Shown here: positions 8,614-17,635 of the stretch, one piece after another
Numbering within the stretch: the first letter of the stretch is position 1
Layout: every line of letters begins with the position of its first letter
Assembly (NCBI RefSeq): GCF_900113015.1
Contig: NZ_FONV01000006.1
Location: 248,001-312,000 of the forward strand
From: Actinoplanes philippinensis
Lineage (GTDB): Bacteria; Actinomycetota; Actinomycetes; Mycobacteriales; Micromonosporaceae
DNA: 64,000 bases
Reading direction: 5' to 3'
The notes under the pieces: model-generated
What the model saw: the letters and a program-made list of their open reading frames with translations, nothing else
Database searches by the model: none
Told to the model about the DNA's origin: nothing
Translations under genes and position numbers: made by a program

Positions 8614-8640
8614 CCGCAGCCGCCGGGCCGGCCACCCGAG

Positions 8641-8752
8641 CCCTCTCAACGGGCGGCCGGCAAACACCGATGCAACCATCGGGCCGGTCGTCAGAGCCCT
8701 CCCACCGGGCGGCCGGCAAACACCGATGCGACCGTCGGGCCGGTCGTCAGGG
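8641..8752. repeat. 56-bp tandem repeat, two copies
   Basis: Copies at 8641-8696 and 8697-8752 differ at only a few positions. Each contains GGGCGGCCGGCAAACACCGA and ends in GGTCGTCAG. No reading frame with protein-like composition covers them. The second copy runs into the strong hairpin at 8744-8784. Confidence 0.8.
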
Positions 8753-8784
8753 CTGTCCCGGCGGGCGCGCGACAGCCCTGACGA
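8744..8784. terminator. 14-bp perfect stem-loop, probable terminator
   Basis: The arms 8744-8757 and 8771-8784 pair perfectly around a 13-base loop (the core is GTCAGGGCTGTC with GACAGCCCTGAC). There is no U-tract. The position 130 bases after the hydrolase stop fits transcription termination or mRNA protection. Confidence 0.5.
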
Positions 8785-9014
8785 TCAGCCGGGCAGTGAC
8801 CGCCGCCCCGGGCGCCGACTCCGCTTTCCGGAGATGGTTGTCGGCTGTTCGGCCAGCGAAAACGCGCCGTGTGCCTACCGGTGGCGGTGGCCGCACGAGA
8901 GGATGCTGAGCTGGTCCGCCCCGAATCCCCGTGCGGGGCGGACACCCCCTCCCCCGCCAGGCAGTGTCAGTTCCCGCCGTCCTGTGGTCGGGCGGTGAGC
9001 GTCAGAGACGAGAG

Positions 9015-9330
9015 TCACGCCGGGTCCGGACCTCCCCCGCGTACGTCGGGAACACCCGGCTCGACGTGCTCGCCGCCAACCCGCTGGGCCGGGCCCTGTT
9101 CGCGCAGCTCTTCGACGGCCCGCACCAGCCGGTCGACCAGGCCCGGTTCCGCGCCCCGGCGGCCCGCGAGTTCTTTCCCGAGTGGACGCGGACGGCGCAC
9201 GACGCGGTCGCACCGACAAGGGCCACGAGCCCGGCGATGAGAATCTGTCCGCCCTGGCCGGTGAGCTTCTCACGGCGAGTGGGACGTTCCGCTCGCTCCG
9301 GCAGGCGTACGACCTACGCCATCGCGGGCC
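9015..9330 (+). pseudogene. remnant of an XRE-family regulator (MmyB-like ligand-binding domain)
   Basis: From about 9033 the DNA encodes AYVGNTRLDVLAANPLGRAL and then REFFPEWTRTAHDAVA, the start of the MmyB-like domain that follows the HTH in many actinomycete XRE regulators. Near 9212 the homology jumps one frame and continues as LSALAGELLTASGTFRSLR and AYDLRHRG. The HTH part is missing upstream and the C-terminal part is cut off. The last matching codons overlap the start of the next remnant in another frame, so the two genes appear fused by deletion. I see no way to make a functional product. Confidence 0.6.
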
Positions 9331-9894
9331 GTACCGCCATGTTGGTCATGGACGTCCAGCCCGCCGTCGTCGCCCGCTATCCGGACCCCGGCCATCAGTC
9401 GCGTCTGGCCGCCGTCGACGCCGCCCGCACCGCCGCGCTGCCGATGATCTTCGTCGGGTGGGGTTCCGCGCAGGCGCCCCCGAGGTCAACCCCGGCAACC
9501 GCATGTTCGGCGGCCTGGCCGGCGACCCGGCACCGAGTTGCGTCCCGCGGTGTCGCCGCTGCCCGGCGAGCCGGTCGTCGTCAAGCGCCGGGTGTCCGTG
9601 TTCGCCGGCAGCGACCTGGACATGCTGCTGCGCGCCCAGCGCATCGGCCACCCGGTCCTGACCGGCATCGCCACCGGCGGCGTGGTGCTGTCCACCGAGC
9701 GCCGGGCCGCCGACCTCGACCACCGCCTGACCGTCCTGTCCGCCGGCTGTCCGGACGACGATCCGGCGGTGCACGAGGTGCTCACCACCAAGGTCTTCCC
9801 CGCCCAGGCCGAGATCCGCACCGTCGCCGGCCGGCTCGCGGGGTGGCAGCGGGTCACGCGATGCTCGACACCCGCCGCGGCTGGCGGTCGGTGA
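9312..9894 (+). pseudogene. isochorismatase-family cysteine hydrolase, two frameshifts
   Basis: The reading starts as GRTAMLVMDVQPAVVARYP. It changes frame near 9455, where inserting one base would give the family's FVRVGFRAGAPEV, then continues NPGNRMFGGLAGDP. It changes frame again near 9529 and ends with VVVKRRVSVFAGSDLDMLLR, then GIATGGVVLSTERRAADLD. Both shifts look like single-base deletions. The expected catalytic cysteine position reads GIATGGVVLS, so Cys is replaced by Gly, although many family members in this subgroup also lack it. The tail overlaps the convergent phosphatase gene by 41 bases. Confidence 0.75.
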
Positions 9895-10846
9895 GCGGCC
9901 AGGAGCGACGCGACGCCGGGGGCACGCCGAGCGTGTCGAGCCGGTGCAGGATCACCCCCTCCCGCAGCGCCCACGGGCAGATCTGCAGCTCACCGATCTC
10001 CAGAGCCCGCATCGCGGCCCCGGCCACCAGCGCGCCCGCCACCAGCTGATGGGCGCGGCCGGGGCTCACCCCGTCCAGCGCGGCCAGACCGGCCGACGGC
10101 ATCCGGCTGATGAAGGCGAACACCTGGCGCAGCCCGGGCTCGGTGAGCACCCGCCGGACGCGCGGCCCGTCACCGGACGGGGCCGCGCCGGCGAGCCGGG
10201 CCAGGGAACGGAAGGTCTTGGAGGTGCCGACGGCGAGGTCGGACGGCCCCGCCTGCCGCAGCCGCGCGGCGATCGGGGCGAGCGTCGCGTCCAGGTCGGC
10301 GGCCAGGGCCTCGACGTCACGCCGGGCGGGCGGGTCGCCGGTCAGCCGCTGCCGGGTGAGCCGGCCGGCGCCCAGCGGCACCGACAGCGCCACGTCGGGG
10401 TCCTCGTCGCGGCCGGTCGCCAGCTCCAGCGATCCGCCGCCGATGTCGAGGACCAGCAGCCGGCCGGCGGACCAGCCGTACCAGCGGCGCACCGCGAGGA
10501 AGGTGTAGCGGGCCTCGTCCTGGCCGGACAACAGTTGCAGGTCCACACCGGTCTCGGCCCGCACCCGGGCCAGCACGGCCGGCGCGTTCTCCGCGTCGCG
10601 CAGCGCCGAGGTCGCGAAGGCGAGCAGCTCGTCACAGCCGGCGAGGGCCGCGGTCGCCTTCGCCCGGGCCACGGCACGCACCAGGCGGCTCGTCCCCGTA
10701 TCGGTCAGCCGGCCCGCTTCGATCTGCTCGGCCAGTCGCAGCTGTGTCTTCTCCGAGCGCATCGGATCGGGGTGGCCTCCCCGGTGCGCGTCGACCACGA
10801 GGAGGTGCACGGTGTTCGATCCGACATCCAGCACGCCGAGCCGCAT
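9854..10846 (-). CDS. Ppx/GppA-family exopolyphosphatase or guanosine pentaphosphatase
   Basis: This 330-residue ASKHA-fold phosphatase has the phosphate-1 motif VLDVGSNTVHLLVVD at the N-terminus, EARYTFLAVRR and the phosphate-2 loop VLDIGGGSLEL. The family hydrolyses polyphosphate or pppGpp. The short length, without a C-terminal HD domain, matches the actinobacterial two-domain form. ATG 10846 is preferred over an upstream TTG. An inverted repeat TTACC-N4-GGTAA (10846-10859) touches the start codon and could be an operator. It is divergent from the M20 peptidase. Confidence 0.88.
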   Translation of the reverse strand: MRLGVLDVGSNTVHLLVVDAHRGGHPDPMRSEKTQLRLAEQIEAGRLTDTGTSRLVRAVARAKATAALAGCDELLAFATSALRDAENAPAVLARVRAETGVDLQLLSGQDEARYTFLAVRRWYGWSAGRLLVLDIGGGSLELATGRDEDPDVALSVPLGAGRLTRQRLTGDPPARRDVEALAADLDATLAPIAARLRQAGPSDLAVGTSKTFRSLARLAGAAPSGDGPRVRRVLTEPGLRQVFAFISRMPSAGLAALDGVSPGRAHQLVAGALVAGAAMRALEIGELQICPWALREGVILHRLDTLGVPPASRRSWPLTDRQPRRVSSIA

Positions 10847-10964
10847 TACCAAACGGTAACTCAGGGAAAACGCGGGCGACCCGGTCGGCGGAGGGGTTCA
10901 CCGAAAGTTCAACAGGGCGGAAAATCGGGTGCGCGGAGTCCACCGACGCGGAAAAGATTCACCG

Positions 10965-12173
10965 GTGACGGTGCTTGAGGACGGGTTGATCGCGCTCCGC
11001 CGGGAGATCCACCGGCATCCGGAGCTGGCCGGCGAGGAGCGGCGGACGGCCGGGCTGGTCGCCGAGCAGCTACGGGCGGCGGGTCTGGAGGTCACCACCG
11101 GGGTCGGCGGCCACGGGGTCCTCGCGGTGCTCGACGGCTCCGCGGACGGCCCGACGGTGATGTACCGGGCCGACATGGACGCCGTCGACGTGCGCTACAA
11201 CTCGCTGGACTTCCCCCGGACGTCGCCGGTCTTCGACGAGGGGTTCGCCTCGCTCGTCCCCGACGTCGCGCACCTGTGCGGCCACGACCTGCACACCGCG
11301 ATCGGGGTCGGCGTCGCCCGCGCCCTGGCACGCGACTCCGGGCGGGTACGAGGCCGGCTGGCGTTCGTCTTCCAGCCGGCCGAGGAGCCGCTGCAGGGCG
11401 CGCGGGCGATGCTGGCGACCGGGCTGGTGCAGAAGCTCGCGCCGCGGGAGAGCTATGCGCTGCACTGTGCGCCGTTCCCGGCCGGGACCGTCACGGTGTC
11501 GCCGGGCCACGGCCTGCCCGGCGTCGACAACATCCGGATCATGCTGCCCGGCGGCGACGCGGCGGCCGGCGCCGTCGTGTCCGAGGTGGCGCGGCTCGGC
11601 ACCGTCGCCTTCCCGCAGAGCGTCGCCGATTACCACGCCCGCTTCCGCGCCGTGCTGGACCCGCGGGCCGCCGCCACGATCCAGGAGTCGGTGAGCGTCG
11701 CCCAGTGGACCGAGCAGACACCCGAAGGGCGCCCGGTCGTCAGCGTCATGCTGAAGGTCTGGCCGCAGGAGCGGTTCCCCGAGCTGCGCGCGCGAATCGA
11801 GGCGATCGCGGCGCGGGCGGGCGGCCACGTCGAGTACCCGTACGGTGACGCGTTCCCCGCCATGGTGAACTCGGTGGACCTCAGCACCGCGGCCGGGCGG
11901 CATCTGAGCGCGGAGTTCGGGCCGGAGTCCGTGCTCTGGGGCCGGGCGTCCTGGCCGCACAACTGCGAGGACTTCGCCCTGTTCCTCAGGGAGGCGCCGG
12001 GCGCGATGTTCTATCTGGGCGTCGCCGACGCGGAGACGGGGATGAACGGCGCACCGCACACTCGCGACTTCGCCGCCGACGAACGGGCGATCGGTCACGG
12101 CGTACGCGCCATGGCCGCCCTGCTGACCCACCGGCTCCACCAGGCCGGCGCGTCGCCCGCGACCTCGCCGTGA
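10965..12173 (+). CDS. M20-family metallopeptidase or amidohydrolase
   Basis: This 402-residue enzyme of the M20D type (HipO/IAA-amino acid hydrolase-like) cleaves N-acyl amino acids or related amides. Visible motifs are REIHRHPELAGEE, YRADMDAVD, HLCGHDLHTAIG with the metal-binding Cys and His, and FQPAEEPLQGARAM with the catalytic Glu. HNCEDFALFL, near the end, supplies a further ligand region. GTG 10965 begins MTVLEDGLIALRREIHRHP, which fits the family start. There is no signal peptide, so it is cytoplasmic. The substrate is unknown. Confidence 0.87.
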   Translation: MTVLEDGLIALRREIHRHPELAGEERRTAGLVAEQLRAAGLEVTTGVGGHGVLAVLDGSADGPTVMYRADMDAVDVRYNSLDFPRTSPVFDEGFASLVPDVAHLCGHDLHTAIGVGVARALARDSGRVRGRLAFVFQPAEEPLQGARAMLATGLVQKLAPRESYALHCAPFPAGTVTVSPGHGLPGVDNIRIMLPGGDAAAGAVVSEVARLGTVAFPQSVADYHARFRAVLDPRAAATIQESVSVAQWTEQTPEGRPVVSVMLKVWPQERFPELRARIEAIAARAGGHVEYPYGDAFPAMVNSVDLSTAAGRHLSAEFGPESVLWGRASWPHNCEDFALFLREAPGAMFYLGVADAETGMNGAPHTRDFAADERAIGHGVRAMAALLTHRLHQAGASPATSP

Positions 12174-12256
12174 GCGACAGTGGCCGCCCGCCCGGGAGAG
12201 CGACACCCGCGTGTCGAAAAACGGACTAAAACTGACAGTAGCGCATCCTTCGGTAC

Positions 12257-12859
12257 GTGTTGACAACGCAAGAGAATCCGGATCCGCCCACCAACGCGAT
12301 CCAGAGGAACCAGCTGCGCGTCGCCCGATGGGCCACGCTCCTGGCCGTGCCCGGGGTGCTGATCGCCGGCATCACCTACTACGAGCAGCACTCCAAGGAC
12401 CTCGAGCAGGACGCCGACCGGGTCGTCTACTGGGAGGACGGCCCCTATGTGGACAAGGCCGACCCGAACAAGCACGTGACCCGGATCACGGTACGCAACA
12501 CGTCGTCGCAGCCGGTGACCGATGTGGTCCTGCAGGCGATCGGGGACGACACCGCGTACCGGCCGCAGGTCGTCGTCGCGACCGTCCCGCCGTGCCGGGA
12601 GATGGTTATCTGGGTGCAACGCGACACCCTCCAGGAGGCCTGGCGGCGGATGGGCAAGCCGATCGCCCTCGCCGACGTGCCGCTCTGGCGTACCGCCCGG
12701 ATGGACTTCACCGTCGGCGGGGAGAGCTGGGAGCGCACCAGGGCCGGCCTGGCCCCGCGCCCGGCCCGCCCGTACGACACGTGGCCCCCGCAGGGACTCA
12801 CCGCCGCCCGGATCGTCAAAAACCCGGAGGCGACGGCGATCCCGTGCGGCAACGCCTGA
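12257..12859 (+). CDS. single-pass membrane protein, unknown
   Basis: This 200-residue protein has a short charged N-terminus, one membrane helix at about residues 27-43 (ATLLAVPGVLIAGITYY) and a soluble domain of about 150 residues. Segments such as HVTRITVRNTSSQPVTDVVL suggest a beta-sandwich. No family was recognised. The start is uncertain: GTG 12257 and TTG 12260 are adjacent and no strong ribosome site is visible. A second small membrane protein follows 28 bases later, so the two may form an operon. Confidence 0.65.
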   Translation: MLTTQENPDPPTNAIQRNQLRVARWATLLAVPGVLIAGITYYEQHSKDLEQDADRVVYWEDGPYVDKADPNKHVTRITVRNTSSQPVTDVVLQAIGDDTAYRPQVVVATVPPCREMVIWVQRDTLQEAWRRMGKPIALADVPLWRTARMDFTVGGESWERTRAGLAPRPARPYDTWPPQGLTAARIVKNPEATAIPCGNA

Positions 12860-12887
12860 CCCCGGGCGCCCGGCTACGATCTGCGCC

Positions 12888-13193
12888 GTGAGCAACCCGA
12901 TCGGACCCCTGCGCTGGTACGCCGTCCTCGCCGTCCTGTTCTTCGGCATCCTGCCGGCCGTGCTGGTGGCCCTGCTGGTGGCCGGCGGCAACACGCCGTG
13001 GCAGGTCGGGCTGCTGCTGGTCGGCGGGGTCCCGCTGGTGCTGTGCGCGATCATCCTGGTGGTCCGCGGCTTCCGCGCCGCCGAGCCGGAGCTCGCCGAG
13101 GCCCTGCTCAAGCGGGGCATGGCGTTCGTCGCCGGCGCCGACGTGCTGATGCTCGGCGGCAACGCGCTGATCCGGATGGCCACCGGGGCCTGA
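12888..13193 (+). CDS. small two-helix membrane protein, unknown
   Basis: This 101-residue protein has two strongly hydrophobic segments (WYAVLAVLFFGILPAVLVAL and VGLLLVGGVPLVLCAIILVV) joined by a short loop. A soluble helix follows, and the C-terminus is weakly hydrophobic. It starts at GTG 12888, 28 bases after the previous gene. No motif points to transport or enzyme activity. Confidence 0.6.
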   Translation: MSNPIGPLRWYAVLAVLFFGILPAVLVALLVAGGNTPWQVGLLLVGGVPLVLCAIILVVRGFRAAEPELAEALLKRGMAFVAGADVLMLGGNALIRMATGA

Positions 13194-13296
13194 CCACCGA
13201 ATAGCAACGCCACTGCCCTCACCAACCACTGCCGTCGGCGTGACGTACGCCGATCAGTAGGCCATTCCACTTTCGTGAGAAGGGCCTACACCGACA

Positions 13297-14778
13297 ATGC
13301 GCAGCACTCGTTTGCGCGCTGCCGTCCTGGCGTGCGCGCTCTCCCTCGGCGTGGCCGTCCCGACGGCTCCGGCCACCGCCGACCAGGTGACCGGGGTGTC
13401 CTCCGCCGCCCTGCCGACCCTGGCCGCCCGGATGGCGTCGGTGCGCGCGGCGAAGAGCCTCAACTACTACCCGTCGAACGCCGCCTGGTCGTCGATGTGG
13501 ACCGCCTTCGACGCCCCGCGCATCGAGGCGGATCTCGCCAAGGCCGCCGCGCTGGGCGCGGACAACGTGCGGGTCATCGTCTTCCCGCAGGCTTTCGGCT
13601 ACCCCAAACCCCTCAGTGGGTACGCCGAGCGCCTGAGCACCTTCATCGGCATCGCCGCGAAGAACCGGATGACCGTCAAGCTCACCCTGTTCGACTGGTG
13701 GGACGGCTACACCGAGACCGGCCGCAGCATCAACTGGGCCAAGGGCATCCTCGCGCCGTACGCCAACGATCCCCGCGTGATCGCCGTCGAGCTGAAGAAC
13801 GAGTTCCAGCCGGACAACGCCGCCGCCGTGGCCTGGGTGCGCAAGGTGATCCCGGCGGTCCGCGCGGTCGCCCCGGCGATGCCGCTGACCCTCTCGGTCG
13901 ACGGCCAGACCGGCGCCCCCGGCCTCGCGAAGATCAAGAAGGCGCTGGCCGGCACCCCGCTCGACTACTACGACTTCCACTTCTACGGCAGCTCGGAACG
14001 GTCGCTCGCGGAGATCCGCAAGGCGCAGGCCGCGGTGGCGCCGTCCCCGATCGTCATCGGCGAGACCGGGCTGAGCAGCGTCTCCGACAGCGAGGGCGAG
14101 CAGGCCGCGTTCCTGGCCCGGGTGTTCCGGGCGGCCCGGGAGGCCGGGGTCGGCTCGGTGTCGCCGTGGACGTTCACCGACTTCCTGCCCGGCGCGATCC
14201 CCAACCACTCGGCGGTGTCGGAGAAGCCCGCCCAGTACCGGTTCGGCCTGCACCACACCGACGGCAGCCCGAAGGCGGCGGCCGCCGTGGTCAAGGACGC
14301 CTGGACCACCGGCGCCACCCCGAACAGCGTGCTCAACCTGAGCTTCGAGGCGACCGCGGAGGACTCGCCCTGGCGGTCCAACCTGCCGAAGGCCGGCATC
14401 GCCAAGGTCGCCACCGGCACCGCCCGCACCGGCCGGGCCGCGGCCCGGTTCAGCGGCACCACCCGCACCTCGGCGGGCCTGCCGTCGCTGGTCACCTCGC
14501 CGATCACCCCGGTGCAGCCGGGCCACCGCTGGCGGGCCGAGGCGTACGCCAAGGGCGCCGCCGCCACCGGCATCACCGAGATCACCCTCAGCTGGTTCGA
14601 CGGCAACGGCCGATGGCTCAGCCAGCACAACTCCAACCGGCTGCCGCACGGCACCACGAACTGGACGAAACTGGCCGTCGAGGCGACCGCCCCGCCCGGC
14701 GCCGCCGGTGTCCAGCTGCACCTGAAGTCCGGCGACAACAGCGGCACCGTCTGGTTCGACGACGTCGCGATGTCCTGA
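13297..14778 (+). CDS. secreted GH5-like glycoside hydrolase with C-terminal carbohydrate-binding domain
   Basis: This 493-residue exported protein has a signal peptide ending near APATAD. The catalytic TIM barrel contains GADNVRVIVFPQAFGY, the acid/base segment IAVELKNEFQP (Glu169 after Asn168) and the nucleophile segment PIVIGETGLSS (Glu256). The Asn-Glu pair and second Glu are the clan GH-A pattern, closest to cellulase or mannanase families. Residues from about 345 form a beta-sandwich like CBM4/9 modules, ending GTVWFDDVAMS. It probably degrades a plant or fungal beta-glycan. It is monocistronic and followed by a convergent LysR gene. Confidence 0.78.
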   Translation: MRSTRLRAAVLACALSLGVAVPTAPATADQVTGVSSAALPTLAARMASVRAAKSLNYYPSNAAWSSMWTAFDAPRIEADLAKAAALGADNVRVIVFPQAFGYPKPLSGYAERLSTFIGIAAKNRMTVKLTLFDWWDGYTETGRSINWAKGILAPYANDPRVIAVELKNEFQPDNAAAVAWVRKVIPAVRAVAPAMPLTLSVDGQTGAPGLAKIKKALAGTPLDYYDFHFYGSSERSLAEIRKAQAAVAPSPIVIGETGLSSVSDSEGEQAAFLARVFRAAREAGVGSVSPWTFTDFLPGAIPNHSAVSEKPAQYRFGLHHTDGSPKAAAAVVKDAWTTGATPNSVLNLSFEATAEDSPWRSNLPKAGIAKVATGTARTGRAAARFSGTTRTSAGLPSLVTSPITPVQPGHRWRAEAYAKGAAATGITEITLSWFDGNGRWLSQHNSNRLPHGTTNWTKLAVEATAPPGAAGVQLHLKSGDNSGTVWFDDVAMS

Positions 14779-14848
14779 CTCACCACCCGGAAGGTCCGCA
14801 GGGCCGGATCGGCGGCCGGGCCGCGCCGGCGGCCGCGGGACCTGGCCG

Positions 14849-15700
14849 TCAGGTGGCGAGCGTCCGCAGCAGCGCGATCAGCGCCGGCACCGCCGGATGG
14901 GTCGGTGGCTCCCGCCACGCCACGTACAGGCGCAGCGGCGGGGCATCGGTCAGCGGGACGTAGGCGACGGCCGGATGCGGATACATGGCGGCGGTCGCGA
15001 CGCTCGTCACCCCGACGGCCCGGCCCGCGCTGATCGCGGCCAGCCAGTCGTCGGTGTTCGCCACCTCGACCGTCACCGCCGGGGCGGCGTCGGACGGCCA
15101 CAGATCCAGAGTGGTCGTGCCGGTCACCGTGTTGATCGCGATCGGACGGCCGGCCAGGTCGGCGAGGCTCAGCCGCGGACGGCGGGCCAGTTCACCGTCC
15201 GCCGGAACCGCCGCCAGCCTCGCCTCGGTCAGAAGACATTCCGTGCGTACCCTCGGAATCTCTCCCGGATCCCGCAACACGGCCGCATCGGTCCGGTCAT
15301 CGGTGAGCCCCGCCGTGCGATCGTCGATGCGCAGCAGCCGCAACGGAACGTCCGGATACGCCTCGTCCCACGCCCGCAGCAGCGGGCCGGTGTGCTCGCC
15401 CAGCGCCGACCAGGCGTGGCCGAGCCGCAGCGGCCAGGTGCCCGCCCGCGCCGGATCCAGCACGTCGTCGACGGCGGCCACCGCGGCCGCCGCCCGCTCC
15501 CGCAACGCCGTCCCCGCCGCGGTCAGCTCCAGATGATGGGTGGACCGGTCGGCGAGGGTGACCCCGAGATGCGCCTCCAACTGTTGCAGGGTGCGCGACA
15601 GCGCGGGCTGGGTGACGTGCAGCCGAGCCGCCGCCCGGGTGACGCTGCCCTCCGCGGCGATCGCCAGGAACACCCGTAGGTGCCGCAGGTCCACGGTCAT
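14849..15700 (-). CDS. LysR-family transcriptional regulator
   Basis: This 283-residue regulator starts with the LysR HTH (LRHLRVFLAIAAEGSVTRAA, then TQPALSRTLQQLEAHLG) and continues with a periplasmic-binding-protein-like effector domain. ATG 15700 gives the standard family start. It is divergent from an EamA/RhtA exporter with only 70 bases between the starts, the classic arrangement for control of the neighbouring exporter. A -10-like TATGCT lies 8 bases upstream of the ATG, so the message may be almost leaderless. Confidence 0.9.
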   Translation of the reverse strand: MTVDLRHLRVFLAIAAEGSVTRAAARLHVTQPALSRTLQQLEAHLGVTLADRSTHHLELTAAGTALRERAAAAVAAVDDVLDPARAGTWPLRLGHAWSALGEHTGPLLRAWDEAYPDVPLRLLRIDDRTAGLTDDRTDAAVLRDPGEIPRVRTECLLTEARLAAVPADGELARRPRLSLADLAGRPIAINTVTGTTTLDLWPSDAAPAVTVEVANTDDWLAAISAGRAVGVTSVATAAMYPHPAVAYVPLTDAPPLRLYVAWREPPTHPAVPALIALLRTLAT

Positions 15701-15758
15701 GACCCCAGAGCATAACCCCAGATCAAAACAGCATTTCCGGTACGGACGACGCGCTCGA

Positions 15759-15764
15759 TAGCGT
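15759..15764 (+). promoter_or_regulatory. -10 element for a leaderless EamA mRNA
   Basis: TAGCGT at 15759-15764 is followed by six bases and then the GTG start at 15771. There is no ribosome site between them, so transcription probably begins at or next to the start codon. The -35 region is not obvious. Confidence 0.35.
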
Positions 15765-15770
15765 CCCGGT

Positions 15771-16655
15771 GTGAATCTCGCAGGAACCGGCCTCGTCCTC
15801 GGAGCGGCCCTGTCGGTGCAGTTCGGCTCGGCCGTCGCGACACTGCTGTTCCCCCGGGCCGGCGCCGCCGGAATCGTCGCCCTGCGCCTGGCCCTCGCCG
15901 CGATCGTGCTGCTGGCGGTGTGCCGCCCCCGGCTCCGGGGCCTCCGGCGCGGCGACTGGCTGGTGGCGGCCGGCTTCGGGGTGGCCATGGCCGGCATGAA
16001 CGGCCTGTTCTACCAGGCCATCGACCGGATCCCGCTGGGCCCCGCGGTCACCCTGGAGGTGCTGGGCCCGCTCACCCTGGCCGTCGTCACCGCCCGCCGC
16101 CGCTCCGGCTGGCTGTGGGCCGGACTCGCCCTGACCGGCGTGCTCCTGCTCGGCTACCAGGGCTTCGACAGCCTCACCGCGGCCGGCACGGCCTTCGCCC
16201 TCGGCGCCGGCGCGATGTGGGCGGCGTACATCGTCTTCAGCGCCCGCGCAGGCCGCCGTTTCCCCAAGGCGGACGGGCTGGCCCTGGCCCTGGCGGCAGG
16301 CGCCCTGCTGACCCTCCCGTTCGGCATCGCCGACGCCGGAGCCGCCCTGCTGAACCCGGCAACCCTCGCCCTGGGCGCCGTGGTGGCCCTGCTGTCGTCG
16401 GTCCTGCCGTACACGATGGAGCTGCTGGCCCTCCGCCGCCTCCCCACATCGACGTTCGCCGTCCTGATGAGCCTGGGCCCGGCGATTGCGGCGCTCGCCG
16501 GTTTCCTGATCCTCGACCAGCGCCTCTCCCCACCGGAACTCCTCGCCGTAGCGTTGGTCGTCGCGGCCAGCGCCGGCGCCGTCCGTACCCCGCCCCCACC
16601 CGTCACCGCCTCGTCCGCGCCTCCACCCGTCACCGCGGCCACCCGCTTTCGCTGA
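15771..16655 (+). CDS. EamA/RhtA-family amino acid or metabolite exporter
   Basis: This 294-residue membrane protein has ten hydrophobic segments arranged as two EamA repeats. The first repeat includes VALRLALAAIVLLAVCRPRL and the second begins around the ALGAGAMWAAYIVFS segment. Conserved RhtA-like features are NGLFYQAIDRIPLGPAVTLE and SSVLPYTMELLALRRLPTST. It probably exports threonine, homoserine or a similar small molecule under the control of the divergent LysR protein. The Pro/Thr-rich tail after the last helix is non-conserved. Confidence 0.87.
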   Translation: MNLAGTGLVLGAALSVQFGSAVATLLFPRAGAAGIVALRLALAAIVLLAVCRPRLRGLRRGDWLVAAGFGVAMAGMNGLFYQAIDRIPLGPAVTLEVLGPLTLAVVTARRRSGWLWAGLALTGVLLLGYQGFDSLTAAGTAFALGAGAMWAAYIVFSARAGRRFPKADGLALALAAGALLTLPFGIADAGAALLNPATLALGAVVALLSSVLPYTMELLALRRLPTSTFAVLMSLGPAIAALAGFLILDQRLSPPELLAVALVVAASAGAVRTPPPPVTASSAPPPVTAATRFR

Positions 16656-17003
16656 TTCGGGCGCGCCGATGCCTCGACCCGAAGGCAGCCACGCCCGAAC
16701 CGCCTACCGATCGGTGGCCCAGAGTTCTGCCCGCGTGCCGCAGCCGAAGGCACGCTCCCGAAACAATGCCGAGCCGTCCGCGCCTCAGATGTGCCGTGCC
16801 CCAAAACGGCCGCGCCCCGACCGAGCCGCGCCCCAAACGGCCGCGCCCCCAAAGCGCCGCGTTTTAGACCGGCCGCGCCCCCGAACGCGCCGCGCCCCAA
16901 ACGGCCGCTTCTCAAGACCGGCCGCGCCCCGACCTGGCCGCGCCTCGGACGGGCCACGTCGGCGGAGCCCGAAAGTGTCATACCCGCGAGGCATGATGGC
17001 GGC
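16656..17003. repeat. intergenic block of degenerate GC-rich short repeats
   Basis: This 348-base spacer has no convincing gene. From about 16798 to 16952 it consists of imperfect units of about 17-20 bases around GGCCGCGCCCC, separated by short A-rich pieces such as CAAAC or CGAAC. The units drift in length, so open frames on either strand are accidental. Confidence 0.6.
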
Positions 17004-17309
17004 GTGACAGCTTCCGCCGGGGACCTCCTCGCCGCCGTGGTGGCGCGTGCCATGGCCGACTTCGCCGGCCGTAACGCCTATGTGCACGGCGGCAACGCGG
17101 TCCACGCGGTCGCTACCGTGCGCTGGCTGGGTGAGCTGGAGGTGCCGGCCCCGCTGTGTCACGTCGGCGTCAGCGGCGGCGAGCTGGCGGCGCTGCGGCC
17201 GACCACCCGCGCCGTCACCTGCCGCCGGTGCCTGCGACGACAGGGTGCCGACGAGCTGGCCGCCCTGCCGTCGACCGAGCAGCTCACCCTGTTCCCCGCC
17301 CGCCGTTGA
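17004..17309 (+). CDS. small cysteine-containing protein, possible zinc-binding, unknown
   Basis: This 101-residue protein starts at GTG 17004. The first half is helical (DLLAAVVARAMADFAGRNAY). The second half contains PLCHVGVSGG and then TCRRCLRRQG, so a Cys/His plus Cys-x2-Cys metal site is possible. No family was recognised. A 53-residue frame follows 23 bases later and may be cotranscribed. Both lie between two repeat blocks, which hints at a rearranged or mobile region. Confidence 0.6.
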   Translation: MTASAGDLLAAVVARAMADFAGRNAYVHGGNAVHAVATVRWLGELEVPAPLCHVGVSGGELAALRPTTRAVTCRRCLRRQGADELAALPSTEQLTLFPARR

Positions 17310-17332
17310 CAGCCCTACCGGAAAGGTCAGCC

Positions 17333-17494
17333 ATGGTGCCGATAACCGAACCCTGCGATCCCGTCGACCTGCCACCATCCGGCGGCGTGGTGATCCCGCT
17401 CCGCGACCGCGAGCCGGCCAGATCCGCCGGCGCGCCCGCTGACACCGTTCTCCGGCCCGGCCACCCCACGGCGCCGACCGAAACAACCGGGTGA
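17333..17494 (+). CDS. putative short peptide, unknown
   Basis: This 53-codon frame starts with MVPITEPCDPVDLPPSGG and is Pro-rich without a clear fold. GAAAGG lies about 7 bases before the ATG, which supports translation. Its TGA overlaps a GTG (GTGA at 17491-17494) that opens a frame MTAASIIGTGHGAIIVQTLR running into the repeats at 17.64 kb. That following frame may be the head of a broken gene. Confidence 0.35.
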   Translation: MVPITEPCDPVDLPPSGGVVIPLRDREPARSAGAPADTVLRPGHPTAPTETTG

Positions 17495-17635
17495 CCGCCG
17501 CCTCGATCATCGGCACCGGGCACGGCGCGATCATCGTCCAGACGCTGCGGGTCACCGTGGCCGCAGGCGGTCACGCCCGCGACGCGCGGTCGACCCGGGG
17601 TTTCGGCTGCGCGTCAGCATCGCGGCGGAGCGCGG

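Noticed and set aside
12260..12265. TTGACA hexamer near 12.26 kb
   Set aside because: It lies inside the first codons of the 12257 gene and has no matching -10 element for a downstream gene.
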